A stretch of 64,000 bases of DNA from Nocardioides caeni (GTDB taxonomy: Bacteria > Actinomycetota > Actinomycetes > Propionibacteriales > Nocardioidaceae). The DNA lies in assembly GCF_004912195.1 (NCBI RefSeq), contig NZ_STGW01000001.1, positions 117,327-181,326 on the forward strand, written 5' to 3'. The position numbers were made by a program, and so were the translations under genes. Numbering within the stretch: the stretch's first letter is position 1; each line of letters starts with the position of its first letter. Below the pieces are notes generated by a model, which was not told where the DNA came from, did no database searches, and worked only from the letters and a program-made list of their open reading frames with translations. Below, piece after piece: positions 7,979-16,423 of the stretch.

Positions 7979-8620
7979 ATGCCAGGGGGGAGCGGCGCGG
8001 CCGGTGCCGTGCTCAGCGCACGGGGCACGCGCCTCAACAAGAAGGGGCGGGAGACCCGTCGCCAGGTGCTGCGTGAGGCCGTGCTCTGCCTGTCGGAGGG
8101 CACGCCGGAGTCGGTCAGCGCCAATGCCATCGCCCAGCGCGCGGGCGTGACCTGGGGGACGATCCAGCACCAGTTCGGTGATGTGGACGGCCTCTGGGCA
8201 GCCCTGCTCGACTTCGTCGCGGGGCACGCCGACCTGCGGACCATCGCGACGCCGGACCATCCCGACATCGCGGACCGCGTCGAGGCGGTCATCGACATGC
8301 TGTGGGGCTTCCTGGACCTCCCCGGCGCCGCGGCGATCTATCAGCTCCGGTTATCGCTGCCGCACCAGGCCGCGCAGCTGGAGGAGTCCTATCCGCAGAC
8401 GGCGCGCGCCATCGCGCACTGGGACGTCGAGTGGACCGACCTGTGCGAGCGGTGCTTCCGCGGACTCGGCCTGCCCGCCGACCGCCTGATGCGCGTTCGG
8501 CACTTCCTCCCCGGGGCCCTGCGCGGTCTCTACAACGAGCGCAACCTCAGCACCTACACCGACTCCCATGAGGCGCGACGCGGCCTGATGGATGCGCTCA
8601 GCGCCTATCTGTCGAGCTGA
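7979..8620 (+). CDS. TetR-family transcriptional regulator (TTA-containing)
   Basis: A 213-residue regulator with an N-terminal TetR helix-turn-helix (about 22-68: RRQVLREAVLCLS...ANAIAQRAGVTWGTIQHQFGDVDGLW) and a helical ligand-binding half. ATG 7979 is used; a GTG at 8009 would remove only the glycine-rich leader. It closes the importer operon and is the natural candidate to control it. Codon 125 (8351-8353) is TTA, a codon very rare in this sequence. Its last 16 nt overlap the convergent MFS gene. Confidence 0.8.
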   Translation: MPGGSGAAGAVLSARGTRLNKKGRETRRQVLREAVLCLSEGTPESVSANAIAQRAGVTWGTIQHQFGDVDGLWAALLDFVAGHADLRTIATPDHPDIADRVEAVIDMLWGFLDLPGAAAIYQLRLSLPHQAAQLEESYPQTARAIAHWDVEWTDLCERCFRGLGLPADRLMRVRHFLPGALRGLYNERNLSTYTDSHEARRGLMDALSAYLSS

Positions 8621-9771
8621 GCGGCGCCGACCGGCCCGCGGTCGCCGAACCACCGCGCCAGCGGGAGCAGGGCCAGCACCAGCACGGCCGGGACGACGAA
8701 GCCGTAGCGCAGGTGGTCCTGGCCGACCACCCCGGTGAGGACGGCGCCCAGCAACCCGCCCACGTAGTTGAACTGGTTGAAGCGGGCGATGACCGCGTCA
8801 GTGCGCTCCACCGACCCGCCCGCGATCCGGGCGGCGGCGGAGAAGCTCAGGGGGGCCACCACCGAGATACCGGCGCCGACCACGGTGAACCCGACGACGG
8901 CGACCGGCCAGCTCGGGGCCAGCGTCACCACACCCAGCCCGACGCAGGCGACCAGCGCGCCGCACTGCAGGACCGGGACGGCGCCGTACCGCTGGACGAG
9001 GTGATCCCCGGCCAGCCGGACGACGAGGCTGGCCACCAGGTAGGGGAGGGTGGCGAGCGCCACGAGCCGCTCGGGGGCGTCGACGACGTCGTCGAGGAAC
9101 ACCGCGCCCCAGGTCTGCGACGCCGTGTCGACCATGTAGAAGACCACCATGCCCAGGCCGACCAGCACGATCGGCCGCCACGGCACGGCGAGGGCCGCGC
9201 TGGCCCCGTCGTCCCCAGCATCGCACGGAGGCGCGGAGCGCGGCAGGAACGCGGCCGCCGCCACCGCGAGCGGTACGACGGCCACGAGGCCCGTCCAGCG
9301 CAGCGGCACGTCGGCCGTGGCGAGCGTGACGGCGGCGCCGACGATGCCGCCGAAAGTCCACGCGCCGTGGAAGCTCGGCAGGATGATGCGCCCGTGGTGG
9401 CGCTCGATCGCGACCGCCTGCATGTTGCTGGCCGCGTCGACGATGCCCAGACCGACGCCATAGACGCCGATCCCGCCGAGGAACGCTGCCCCGGCGGGAG
9501 CGGCCAGCATCAGTCCGGCGCCGACCGCGACGAGGACCAGTCCGGCTCGCAGCAGTCCGGCGCTCGACCGGCGGGCCGATGCCTGCTCGGCGAGGACCGA
9601 GCCGGCGCCGGCCAGCAGGACGATCGCGAGCAGGACCCCGGAGACCTCGAGGTCGCTCAGGTCCCAGCGGTCCTTGAGGTCGGGGAGACGCGTCGTGAGG
9701 CTGATGAAGGCGAAGCCCTGGGTCGCGAAGGCCATGGCGACGGCCCGGCGGTGTCGGGCGAGCGTGACCAT
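8605..9771 (-). CDS. MFS transporter
   Basis: A 388-residue inner-membrane protein with about 12 hydrophobic segments and major-facilitator features. An Asp/Arg-rich loop follows helix 2 (AEQASARRSSAG), and helix 4-5 contains GIVDAASNMQAVAIER, which resembles the YbjJ-like group. The substrate cannot be told. The ATG at 9771 is preceded by TACTGT and 6 nt, so the gene probably has a leaderless transcript. Its 3' end overlaps the tail of the TetR gene. Confidence 0.8.
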   Translation of the reverse strand: MVTLARHRRAVAMAFATQGFAFISLTTRLPDLKDRWDLSDLEVSGVLLAIVLLAGAGSVLAEQASARRSSAGLLRAGLVLVAVGAGLMLAAPAGAAFLGGIGVYGVGLGIVDAASNMQAVAIERHHGRIILPSFHGAWTFGGIVGAAVTLATADVPLRWTGLVAVVPLAVAAAAFLPRSAPPCDAGDDGASAALAVPWRPIVLVGLGMVVFYMVDTASQTWGAVFLDDVVDAPERLVALATLPYLVASLVVRLAGDHLVQRYGAVPVLQCGALVACVGLGVVTLAPSWPVAVVGFTVVGAGISVVAPLSFSAAARIAGGSVERTDAVIARFNQFNYVGGLLGAVLTGVVGQDHLRYGFVVPAVLVLALLPLARWFGDRGPVGAAQLDR

Positions 9772-9783
9772 GGGAGGACAGTA
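9769..9783 (-). promoter_or_regulatory. Leaderless promoter of the MFS gene
   Basis: TACTGT (9778-9783, minus strand) stands 6 nt before the ATG at 9771. The expected transcription start falls on the start codon. Confidence 0.5.
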
Positions 9784-9849
9784 GTGCGGCTGTCACGACG
9801 ACCGCGGAACGCTTGACGAACGCGGGCCGTGCGCAGCACGGTGTGCGGT

Positions 9850-10530
9850 ATGTCGACCGACCGGTGGGAGGCTGCCCCGGGCTTCCGCGTCGAGTGCCCG
9901 CGTTGCCCCGTGCCCGTCGCGGAGGTGGGTGACGGCAAGTGGTCGTGCCCGGAGCACGGCGTCGTGGTCCCGCTGCGACGCCCGCTGGTCACGTCGTACG
10001 ACGCCTTCGGGGTCCACCTGCAGGGTGTGGGCGCCTTCCCGACCTACCTGCCGTGGCCGCTGGGGCCTGGCTGGTCGGTGAGCGACTTCGCCGCCGTGGT
10101 CGCCCCCTCGGGGGCGCGGGCCACCCTCACCTGTGTCGCCGGCACGAGTCAGCTCGACGGAGCCGTCGAGGTGCTGGTGATCAGCGAGGAGCCGGGCACC
10201 GGCCTCGGCGCCCGGGTCGCGGGACTGGTCGGCCCTGACGGCTCGGAGCGCCTCGACCCCGGCGAGGAGGTCGGGGACGGCCCGCCGCCCGTGCGCGTCC
10301 GGGTCTCCCAGCACCCCGTGGGCATGTGGCCGGTGTCGGTGAGTGGGTCCCCGGGGGAGTGGGACCGCTCGGTCCTCGCCGGCGAGGCCGGCGGTCGCTG
10401 GTTGTGGATCGTGCTGCGGCCCGCGTCCGCCTTCCTGCTGCTGCGTGACGACTGGATCCTGCGCGACGTCTCGGCGACCGGTCCGCAGCTCGTGGAGCTG
10501 CCGTTCGGAGGTCACGCACCGCGCTGGTGA
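9850..10530 (+). CDS. DUF6758-like conserved protein
   Basis: A 226-residue protein opening with a small Cys pair region (VECPRCPVP...WSCPEHG, residues about 13-35), a possible zinc ribbon. Then follow LVTSYDAFGVHLQGVG and a beta-rich body ending in LLLLRDDWILRDVS. I recognise it as the actinobacterial DUF6758 type, which often sits beside a PHP phosphoesterase and a MarC gene, as here. ATG 9850 is preferred to a GTG at 9829 because the conserved part begins just after it. Function unknown. Confidence 0.65.
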   Translation: MSTDRWEAAPGFRVECPRCPVPVAEVGDGKWSCPEHGVVVPLRRPLVTSYDAFGVHLQGVGAFPTYLPWPLGPGWSVSDFAAVVAPSGARATLTCVAGTSQLDGAVEVLVISEEPGTGLGARVAGLVGPDGSERLDPGEEVGDGPPPVRVRVSQHPVGMWPVSVSGSPGEWDRSVLAGEAGGRWLWIVLRPASAFLLLRDDWILRDVSATGPQLVELPFGGHAPRW

Positions 10531-10601
10531 CGGCTGGTGATGGCTGGCGATGTGACGGGACCGACAGCGTCGACGAGTCGTTGTCAGACAATCCAGCGCC
10601 G

Positions 10602-10616
10602 TAGCATTCTGTGGTG
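10602..10616 (+). promoter_or_regulatory. Leaderless promoter of the PHP gene
   Basis: TAGCAT (10602-10607) lies 6 nt before GTG 10614, so the second of two tandem GTG codons (10611, 10614) is the likely first base of the mRNA and the start codon. A weak TTGTCA is at 10581-10586. Confidence 0.55.
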
Positions 10617-11477
10617 ACGATCGACCTCCACACCCACTCCCGGGTCAGCGACGGGACGGACACGCCGACCGACCTGGTCCGCGCCGCCGCTGCCGGCGGA
10701 CTGGAGGTCGTCGCACTCACCGACCACGACACGACGGCTGGCTGGGACGAGGCGGCGGTCGCCGCCGCGGACGCCGGCATCGCACTCGTGCGCGGGATCG
10801 AGGTCAGCACCCGCTTCCGTGGCAACGCCGTGCACCTGCTCGTCTATCTGCCCGACCCCGACAACGTCGCACTGCAGGCGGAGCTCGACCGGATCGTCTC
10901 CGGTCGCGGCGACCGGGTCCCCGCCATGCTGGCCCGGCTGCAGGACCTCGGGATCCCCGCGACGGCGGAGGCGCTCGCCGATGTGTCGGGGGACAGCCTC
11001 GTGACCGGTCGCCCCCACGTCGCCGACCTCCTGGTGCGCCTCGGTGTCGTCGCCAACCGCGACGAGGCCTTCGCCAGCTATCTCTCGCCCGGCGGTCCGG
11101 CGTTCGTCGACCGCTATGCCGCCGACCTCGTCGACATGCTCGACCTCGCCCGCACCGCCGGCGGAGTGAGCGTGCTCGCCCACCCGTGGGGACGCGGCTC
11201 CGCCGGAGTCCTCGACGAGGCGGCGTTCGTGACGCTCAAGGAGGCCGGGCTGGCAGGCGTCGAGGTCGACCACCTCGACCACGACGCCCACGCGCGCCGA
11301 GCCCTGCGCCAGATCGCCGACCGTCTCGACCTCGTCGTCACCGGCTCCAGCGACCACCATGGCGCCGGCAAGATCGGCCACGACCTCGGTTGCGAGACGA
11401 CGGCGCCCGCGCAGCTCGACCGGATCGTCGCCGCCGCGTCGGCCCTCGGCTCCCCGACGACCGTGGTGGGAGGCTGA
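10614..11477 (+). CDS. PHP-domain phosphoesterase
   Basis: A 287-residue metal-dependent phosphoesterase of the PHP superfamily. The metal ligands are visible as DLHTHSRVSDG (N-terminus), LTDHDTT (about 36-42), a central H in LAHPWGRG, and the C-terminal SSDHHG. The family includes histidinol phosphatase-like enzymes and 3',5'-nucleotide phosphatases that act on short RNA or bisphosphates; this stand-alone form is closest to the latter (inference). The MarC gene starts 1 nt after its stop, so they share a transcript. Confidence 0.82.
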   Translation: MTIDLHTHSRVSDGTDTPTDLVRAAAAGGLEVVALTDHDTTAGWDEAAVAAADAGIALVRGIEVSTRFRGNAVHLLVYLPDPDNVALQAELDRIVSGRGDRVPAMLARLQDLGIPATAEALADVSGDSLVTGRPHVADLLVRLGVVANRDEAFASYLSPGGPAFVDRYAADLVDMLDLARTAGGVSVLAHPWGRGSAGVLDEAAFVTLKEAGLAGVEVDHLDHDAHARRALRQIADRLDLVVTGSSDHHGAGKIGHDLGCETTAPAQLDRIVAAASALGSPTTVVGG

Positions 11478-11478
11478 G

Positions 11479-12087
11479 GTGCTCGAGACCGCCCTCATGG
11501 TCGAGGTGTTCGTGACGCTCTTCGTGATCATGGACCCGGTCGGCACCGTCCCGATCTTCCTGTCGCTCACGGCCGGCAGGTCGGCCGCCTCGGCCCGCAA
11601 GGCCGCCTGGCAGGCCGTCGCGGTGTCCTTCCTCGTCATCACGATCTTCGCGTTCTTCGGCCAGCAGATCCTCACCAACCTGCACATCTCCCTGCCCGCA
11701 CTCCAGTGCGCCGGCGGCCTGCTGCTCCTGCTCGTCGCACTCGAGCTGCTGACCGGCAACGAGAAGGAGATGACCGCGCAGGCCGACGCCAACGTCGCGC
11801 TCGTCCCGCTCGGCACCCCGCTGCTCGCCGGCCCGGGTGCCATCGTCGCCACGATGCTCTTCGTCAAGGACATCGACAGCTGGGGCAGCGGCCTCGCCGT
11901 CGCGGTCGGCATCGTCGCCGTCCACATCGCCCTGTGGCTCGCGATGCGCTACTCGCTGCCGATCCTCCGCCTGATCCGCGAGGGTGGCGTGCTGCTCGTC
12001 ACCCGCATCGCCGGGCTCCTGCTCTCGGCCATCGCGGTCCAGCTGGTCGCCGACGCCGTCCGCGCCTTCATCGCCGGCCAGGGATAG
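11479..12087 (+). CDS. MarC-family membrane protein
   Basis: A 202-residue protein with six hydrophobic helices. The family's NPxG-type motifs appear as MDPVGTVPIFLSLT near the N-terminus and GPGAIVATMLF in the middle. GTG 11479, 1 nt after the PHP stop, gives the usual MarC length. The molecular role of MarC proteins is not established; they are not proven drug exporters. Confidence 0.82.
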   Translation: MLETALMVEVFVTLFVIMDPVGTVPIFLSLTAGRSAASARKAAWQAVAVSFLVITIFAFFGQQILTNLHISLPALQCAGGLLLLLVALELLTGNEKEMTAQADANVALVPLGTPLLAGPGAIVATMLFVKDIDSWGSGLAVAVGIVAVHIALWLAMRYSLPILRLIREGGVLLVTRIAGLLLSAIAVQLVADAVRAFIAGQG

Positions 12088-12102
12088 CCGCCGAAGTAGG
12101 GG

Positions 12103-12162
12103 GGTTTCTCACCCGAGGTGTGGAGGTTTCTCGCCCGAGGTGTGGAGGTTTCTCGCCCGAGG
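12103..12162. repeat. Three tandem copies of a 22-bp unit
   Basis: GGTTTCTC(A/G)CCCGAGGTGTGGA is repeated at 12103-12124 and 12125-12146, with a third partial copy from 12147. It fills the whole gap between the convergent MarC and SDR genes. No inverted arms are strong enough for a clear terminator. Confidence 0.75.
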
Positions 12163-12164
12163 CG

Positions 12165-12926
12165 CTACTTGCGGCCGAGCGACTGCAGTCGTTGCAGCGC
12201 TGAGCGGGGCACCATGCGGCTCGCCGTGACGATCACCTTGTAGCGCTTCGACGGGATCGACATCGCGCGGCCACGGTCGAAGTCGGCGAGCGCGTCCCGC
12301 ACCAGGCGGTCGGGCTCGAGCCACAGGACCTTCGGCGCCGACGAGTCCCGGTCGACGCCGAGCCGCTGGTGGAACTCGGTCTTCACGAAGCCCGGGCATA
12401 AGGCCATCACGTGCACCCCGCGCTCGGCGTACTCCTGGTGGGCCCAGGCGCTGAACGAGTTCACCCACGCCTTCGCCGCACTGTAGGTCCCGCGCGGCAG
12501 GAACGCCGCCACGCTCGACACGTTGATCACGCCGCCCCGGCGCCGCTCGGCCATCGGCCCCAGAGCGGCATGGGTCAGCCGCAGCACGGCGCGCACGAGG
12601 ACGTCCTGTTGCGCCTGCTCGACCTCGATGGGGTTGTCGAGGAAGCCGTCCTTGAGCCCGAAGCCCGCGTTGTTGACCAGCAGGTCGACCGGCCGGCCGG
12701 CGTCCTTCAACCGGGCCTCGACCCGGGCGAGCGCGGCGTCGTCGGTGAGATCGGCGGCCAGGACCTCCGCCTCCACGCCGTACGACGACCGCAGGTCGGC
12801 CGCGACCTGGTCGAGTCGGGCGACGTCGCGAGCGACCAGGACCAGGTCGTCGCCGCGCGCGGCGAGCTGGCGGGCGAACTCGAGTCCGATGCCGGCGGTG
12901 GCGCCGGTGACGAGAGCGATGGGCAT
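12165..12926 (-). CDS. Short-chain dehydrogenase/reductase (SDR)
   Basis: A 253-residue NAD(P)-dependent oxidoreductase with a Rossmann fold. The cofactor motif TGATAGIG is at residues 8-15, NNAG is near 85, catalytic Ser is in NVSSVAAF and the YxxxK pair is in YSAAKAW. The classic SDR length and motifs are complete, but the substrate is unknown. ATG 12926 immediately precedes the cofactor motif. Codon 176 (12399-12401) is TTA, one of only two found in the window's genes. The adjacent reading frame remains open far upstream, but only this part is real. Confidence 0.85.
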   Translation of the reverse strand: MPIALVTGATAGIGLEFARQLAARGDDLVLVARDVARLDQVAADLRSSYGVEAEVLAADLTDDAALARVEARLKDAGRPVDLLVNNAGFGLKDGFLDNPIEVEQAQQDVLVRAVLRLTHAALGPMAERRRGGVINVSSVAAFLPRGTYSAAKAWVNSFSAWAHQEYAERGVHVMALCPGFVKTEFHQRLGVDRDSSAPKVLWLEPDRLVRDALADFDRGRAMSIPSKRYKVIVTASRMVPRSALQRLQSLGRK

Positions 12927-13013
12927 GGGTGCAGTCAACCAGTTCCGGTGAGTTGTGGAGGAGGGGCGCGGTCGTGCACCGGCGACGGGCGTCGTCGGGC
13001 ATGATGGACCCCG

Positions 13014-13805
13014 ATGAACAGTGTCCAGGCCCCCAGCACCGTCCTCGCCGTCGCCAACCAGAAGGGCGGCGTCGCGAAGACGACCAGCGTGGCCTCGATC
13101 GGTGCGGCACTGGCCGAGCTCGGGCAGTCCGTGTTGCTGGTCGATCTCGACCCGCAGGCCTGCCTCACGTTCTCCCTGGGCATCGACCCGGAGGACCTCG
13201 AGCTGTCGGTCCACCACGTGCTCACCAAGGGGACCGACGTCTCCGAGGTGATCATCGCGACCGAGGACGGCGTCGACCTCCTGCCGGCGACGATCGAGCT
13301 CGCCCGTGCGGAGGCCGACCTGCTGACCCGCACCGGTCGTGAGCACGTCCTGCGCGGCGTCATCGAGGACCTGCGGGCCAGCGGGACCCACTACGACTGG
13401 GTGCTGCTGGACTGCCCGCCGTCCCTCGGCGTCCTGACCGTCGCCGCGTTGACCGCCGCCACCGGTGTCCTGGTCCCGCTGCAGTGCGAGACGCTGTCGC
13501 ACCGCGGCGTGGGCCAGCTGCTCGACACCGTGCACGACGTCCGCCGCTTCACCAACCGGGACCTCGCGGTCTGGGGTGTGCTGCCGACGCTCTATGACGG
13601 CCGGACCAACCACGCGCGCACGGTGCTCGACACGATCTCGGAGACCTACGACCTCGAGGTCGTCGAGCCGCCGATCCCCAAGACCATCAAGTTCGCCGAG
13701 GCTCCCGCGGCCGGTCGCTCGATCCTCGCGACGTCGCGCACCAGCAAGGGCGCCCAGGCCTACCGTGAGGTCGCGGGCGCGCTGGTCGAGCGGGCGGCGC
13801 GCTGA
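13014..13805 (+). CDS. Orphan ParA-family ATPase
   Basis: A 263-residue deviant-Walker ATPase. The signature KGGVAKTT is at about residues 19-26, DLDPQ follows at about 45-49, and LLDCPPSLG is Walker B. No parB gene or parS-like site is adjacent, so this is an orphan member probably positioning another cargo or acting near the cell pole, not the chromosome-partition ParA. It is followed 3 nt later by an L,D-transpeptidase gene, which hints at a cell-wall or division link (inference). Confidence 0.8.
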   Translation: MNSVQAPSTVLAVANQKGGVAKTTSVASIGAALAELGQSVLLVDLDPQACLTFSLGIDPEDLELSVHHVLTKGTDVSEVIIATEDGVDLLPATIELARAEADLLTRTGREHVLRGVIEDLRASGTHYDWVLLDCPPSLGVLTVAALTAATGVLVPLQCETLSHRGVGQLLDTVHDVRRFTNRDLAVWGVLPTLYDGRTNHARTVLDTISETYDLEVVEPPIPKTIKFAEAPAAGRSILATSRTSKGAQAYREVAGALVERAAR

Positions 13806-13808
13806 CCC

Positions 13809-14582
13809 ATGGGCAAGCACGCGCTCGAGCGCTCACGCCGCCGCCCCCGCGGCGGTGCGCGTCGTGCGACGACCGGTCCGGTCCGACCGCGCTACGGACG
13901 GATCGCGATCCTGGTGTCCGCAGTGATCGTCACGACGATCTCGGTCGCCGGCGGTCTCGGGATCTTCCCCTCGACGTCGCCGGGCTCCGATGCTGCGGCG
14001 AGCACCTCGGGGATGGCGTCCGCTCCGTCCGACTCGGTTGATGCCGCCTCGCCGACCCGGACGGAGCGCGCTCCCGCGGGCCGTACGACGCCGCGCACCG
14101 CGGCCACCTCGCCGATCACCGATGCCGGCGGCAGGGTGTCGGCCACCTCCGGCTCGACGCAGCTGCCGGCCCGCTCGGGATCCGGACGCCGCGTCGTCTT
14201 CAGTGAGAGCGCCCAGCGGGTCTGGCTCGTCGAGGACGACGCGGGCGACGACGACGGCGATGAGGTGGTCCGCACCTACCTCGCCTCGGGCAGCATCTAC
14301 GACAACCTCGACCCGGGCACCTACGAGGTCTTCTCGCGCAGCCGGCACGCCGTCGGCATCGACGACTCCGGGACGATGGAGTACTTCGTCCGCTTCACCT
14401 ACGGCAACGAGGGCGCCGCGATCGGCTTCCACTCGATCCCCGTCGCCGACGGCGAGCCGGTGCAGACCCTCGACCAGCTCGGCACGCCCCTGTCGCACGG
14501 ATGCATCCGCCAGCGGCTCCAGGACGCGATCGAGCTGTGGGACTTCGCCCCGATCGGTACGACGGTCGTCGTCACCGCCTGA
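13809..14582 (+). CDS. L,D-transpeptidase (YkuD domain)
   Basis: A 257-residue envelope enzyme. A basic N-terminus and one membrane helix (about 38-56, IAILVSAVIVTTISVAGGLG) are followed by a Ser/Thr/Pro-rich spacer to about residue 120 and a YkuD domain. The catalytic motif is SHGCIR near the C-terminus (Cys about 232), with the upstream His in GFHSIP. It would form 3-3 cross-links in peptidoglycan. The start lies 3 nt after the ParA stop. Confidence 0.83.
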   Translation: MGKHALERSRRRPRGGARRATTGPVRPRYGRIAILVSAVIVTTISVAGGLGIFPSTSPGSDAAASTSGMASAPSDSVDAASPTRTERAPAGRTTPRTAATSPITDAGGRVSATSGSTQLPARSGSGRRVVFSESAQRVWLVEDDAGDDDGDEVVRTYLASGSIYDNLDPGTYEVFSRSRHAVGIDDSGTMEYFVRFTYGNEGAAIGFHSIPVADGEPVQTLDQLGTPLSHGCIRQRLQDAIELWDFAPIGTTVVVTA

Positions 14583-14621
14583 CCCGACCCGGACCAGGCG
14601 GGCGGATCAGGCGGGTGCCTC

Positions 14622-16244
14622 TCAGGCGCTCTGCGTCTCGTTGCCGTCGCTGCCCGCGGTGCTCTGGCCGCCCTGAGCCTGACCACCCTGACCAGCCTGA
14701 CCACCCTGGCCGCCGGAACGGCGGCGACGGCGCCGGTTGCGGCTCGCGCCGGCCGGACGCTCGGTCGAGCCCTCGGCGGTTGCCGCGCTGGTGGACGGCT
14801 GCTCCCCGCCCTCGACCGGCTGGCCGCCGCGGGTGCGGGTCCGGGTGCGGGTGCGCTCCCCGCCCTGGCGACGGTCGCGGTCGCGGTCTCGGTCGCGTCC
14901 ACCGTCGCGGCCGCCCTCGCGGTCGGCGCGGGGCTTCGGCGGCGCGGGCGGCGCGATCCGGCCCTTGGTGCCGGGCACGATGCCCTGGTCGTGGAAGAGG
15001 TGCTCGGAGGTCGAGTAGGTCTCGATCGGCTCGTCGAACGGCAGGTCGAGCGCCTTGTTGATCATCTTCCAGCGGTGCACGTCGGTCGCGTCGACCAGCG
15101 TGATCGCGATGCCCGAGGCGCCGGCGCGACCGGTGCGGCCGATGCGGTGGACGTAGGTCTTGTCGTCCTCGGGACAGGTGTAGTTGATGACGTGGCTGAC
15201 GCCGGAGACGTCGATGCCGCGAGCGGCGACATCGGTGGCGACGAGCACCCGGATCTTGTCCTCACGGAACTTCGTCATCGCCTTCTCGCGGGCGACCTGG
15301 GCCATGTCGCCGTGGAGCGGGCTGGCCTTGAAGCCGCGCTCGACGAGGTCGTCGGCAACGCGCTGGGCCTGTCGCTTGGTGCGGGTGAAGACGACGACCT
15401 TGTCGGCATCCTCGGCCTGCAGCACGCGGCCGATGATCTCGGGCTTGTCGAGGTCGTGGGCGAGGTAGATGAACTGTGCGGTGGCCGGGACCGTCGCGTT
15501 CTCGTAGGAGGACTCGGCGCGGATGTTCATCGGGTGGCGCATGTGGATGCGGGCCAGCGACACGATCGCCGACGGCATCGTGGCCGAGAACAGCATCGTC
15601 TGGCGCGTCTCGGGGGTCAGGCGCAGCAGCTTCTCGACGTCGGGCAGGAAGCCGAGGTCGAGCATCTCGTCGGCCTCGTCGAGCACGAGCGCGTGCACGT
15701 GGGAGAGGTCGAGCACCTTGCGGTTGGCGAGGTCGATGAGGCGACCGGGGGTGCCGATGACGATGTCGACGCCGGTCTCGAGGGTCTCGATCTGCGGCTC
15801 GTAGCCGACACCGCCATAGATCGTGAGGACCCGCAGCCCGCGGTCGCGGCTGGCGATCTCGATGTCACTGGAGACCTGGAGCGCGAGCTCGCGGGTCGGG
15901 GCGACGATCAGGGCCTGCGGCTTGCCCTGCGGGATCTCGGCGTAGTCGGGGTCGCTGGGTGCGACGCTGCGCTGGATGACCGGGATGCCGAAGGCGAGGG
16001 TCTTGCCCGTGCCGGTGCGGGCCTGGCCGATGAGGTCGGTGCCCATCAGGGCGACCGAGAGCGTCATCTCCTGGATGGCGAACGGGTGGGTGATGCCGGC
16101 GCGGTCGAGCGCGTCGCAGATCTGCGGCATGACGCCCAGGTCGCGGAAGGTCGGGCCCGGCTTCGCGGCGGCCTCGGTGGCCTCCGTGGTCTCGGGCGTC
16201 GTCTCGGACGCGGTCTCGGGCGTGGTGTTCTCGATGGAAGTCAG
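14622..16244 (-). CDS. DEAD-box RNA helicase, apparent non-ATG (CTG) start
   Basis: An ATP-dependent RNA helicase of about 540 residues. Motifs: Q-motif (GITHPFAIQ), I (ARTGTGKT), II (DEAD), III (SAT), a helicase C domain with ARGIDV and HRIGRTGRAG, then an Arg/Gly/Asp-rich tail. The first in-frame ATG (16130) would cut off the conserved Phe upstream of the Q-motif (in TFRDLGV). In-frame codons continue back to a stop near 16262 with no ATG, GTG or TTG. The most plausible start is CTG at 16244 (reading LTSIENTTPE), after a weak GAAAG. The coding assignment is firm; the exact start is inferred. Confidence 0.85.
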   Translation of the reverse strand: MTSIENTTPETASETTPETTEATEAAAKPGPTFRDLGVMPQICDALDRAGITHPFAIQEMTLSVALMGTDLIGQARTGTGKTLAFGIPVIQRSVAPSDPDYAEIPQGKPQALIVAPTRELALQVSSDIEIASRDRGLRVLTIYGGVGYEPQIETLETGVDIVIGTPGRLIDLANRKVLDLSHVHALVLDEADEMLDLGFLPDVEKLLRLTPETRQTMLFSATMPSAIVSLARIHMRHPMNIRAESSYENATVPATAQFIYLAHDLDKPEIIGRVLQAEDADKVVVFTRTKRQAQRVADDLVERGFKASPLHGDMAQVAREKAMTKFREDKIRVLVATDVAARGIDVSGVSHVINYTCPEDDKTYVHRIGRTGRAGASGIAITLVDATDVHRWKMINKALDLPFDEPIETYSTSEHLFHDQGIVPGTKGRIAPPAPPKPRADREGGRDGGRDRDRDRDRRQGGERTRTRTRTRGGQPVEGGEQPSTSAATAEGSTERPAGASRNRRRRRRSGGQGGQAGQGGQAQGGQSTAGSDGNETQSA

Positions 16245-16408
16245 GATCTTTCGCTTTCGTGAGTGGAGTCAGCCGGATTGGCATGGCGCCAGAATCAGAT
16301 GCGGCTGTCTCACACTCAGCCGCGCACATACGTGGGCGGGTGCCCGAGCGGATCCGTCACGCTCCCGGGTGGGCGCGGACAGGCTCTCGCTGGGTCCCAC
16401 CTTACTTG

Positions 16409-16423
16409 TAGCCTGCGCGCATG
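16409..16423 (+). promoter_or_regulatory. Leaderless promoter of the ferritin-like gene
   Basis: TAGCCT (16409-16414), then 6 nt, then ATG 16421; the ATG is the expected mRNA 5' end. No ribosome site precedes it. Confidence 0.6.

Noticed and set aside
12103-12162. Tandem 22-bp units as a CRISPR or replication iteron array
   Set aside because: Units abut without spacers, only three copies exist, and no cas, rep or AT-rich region is near.
13014-13805. ParA as part of a chromosome or plasmid partition locus
   Set aside because: No parB gene or parS-like palindrome is nearby and the neighbours are ordinary chromosomal genes.
12927-13820. N-terminal extension of the SDR frame
   Set aside because: The open frame continues upstream of 12926, but the extension is antisense to the ParA gene; the SDR fold begins right at the ATG at 12926.
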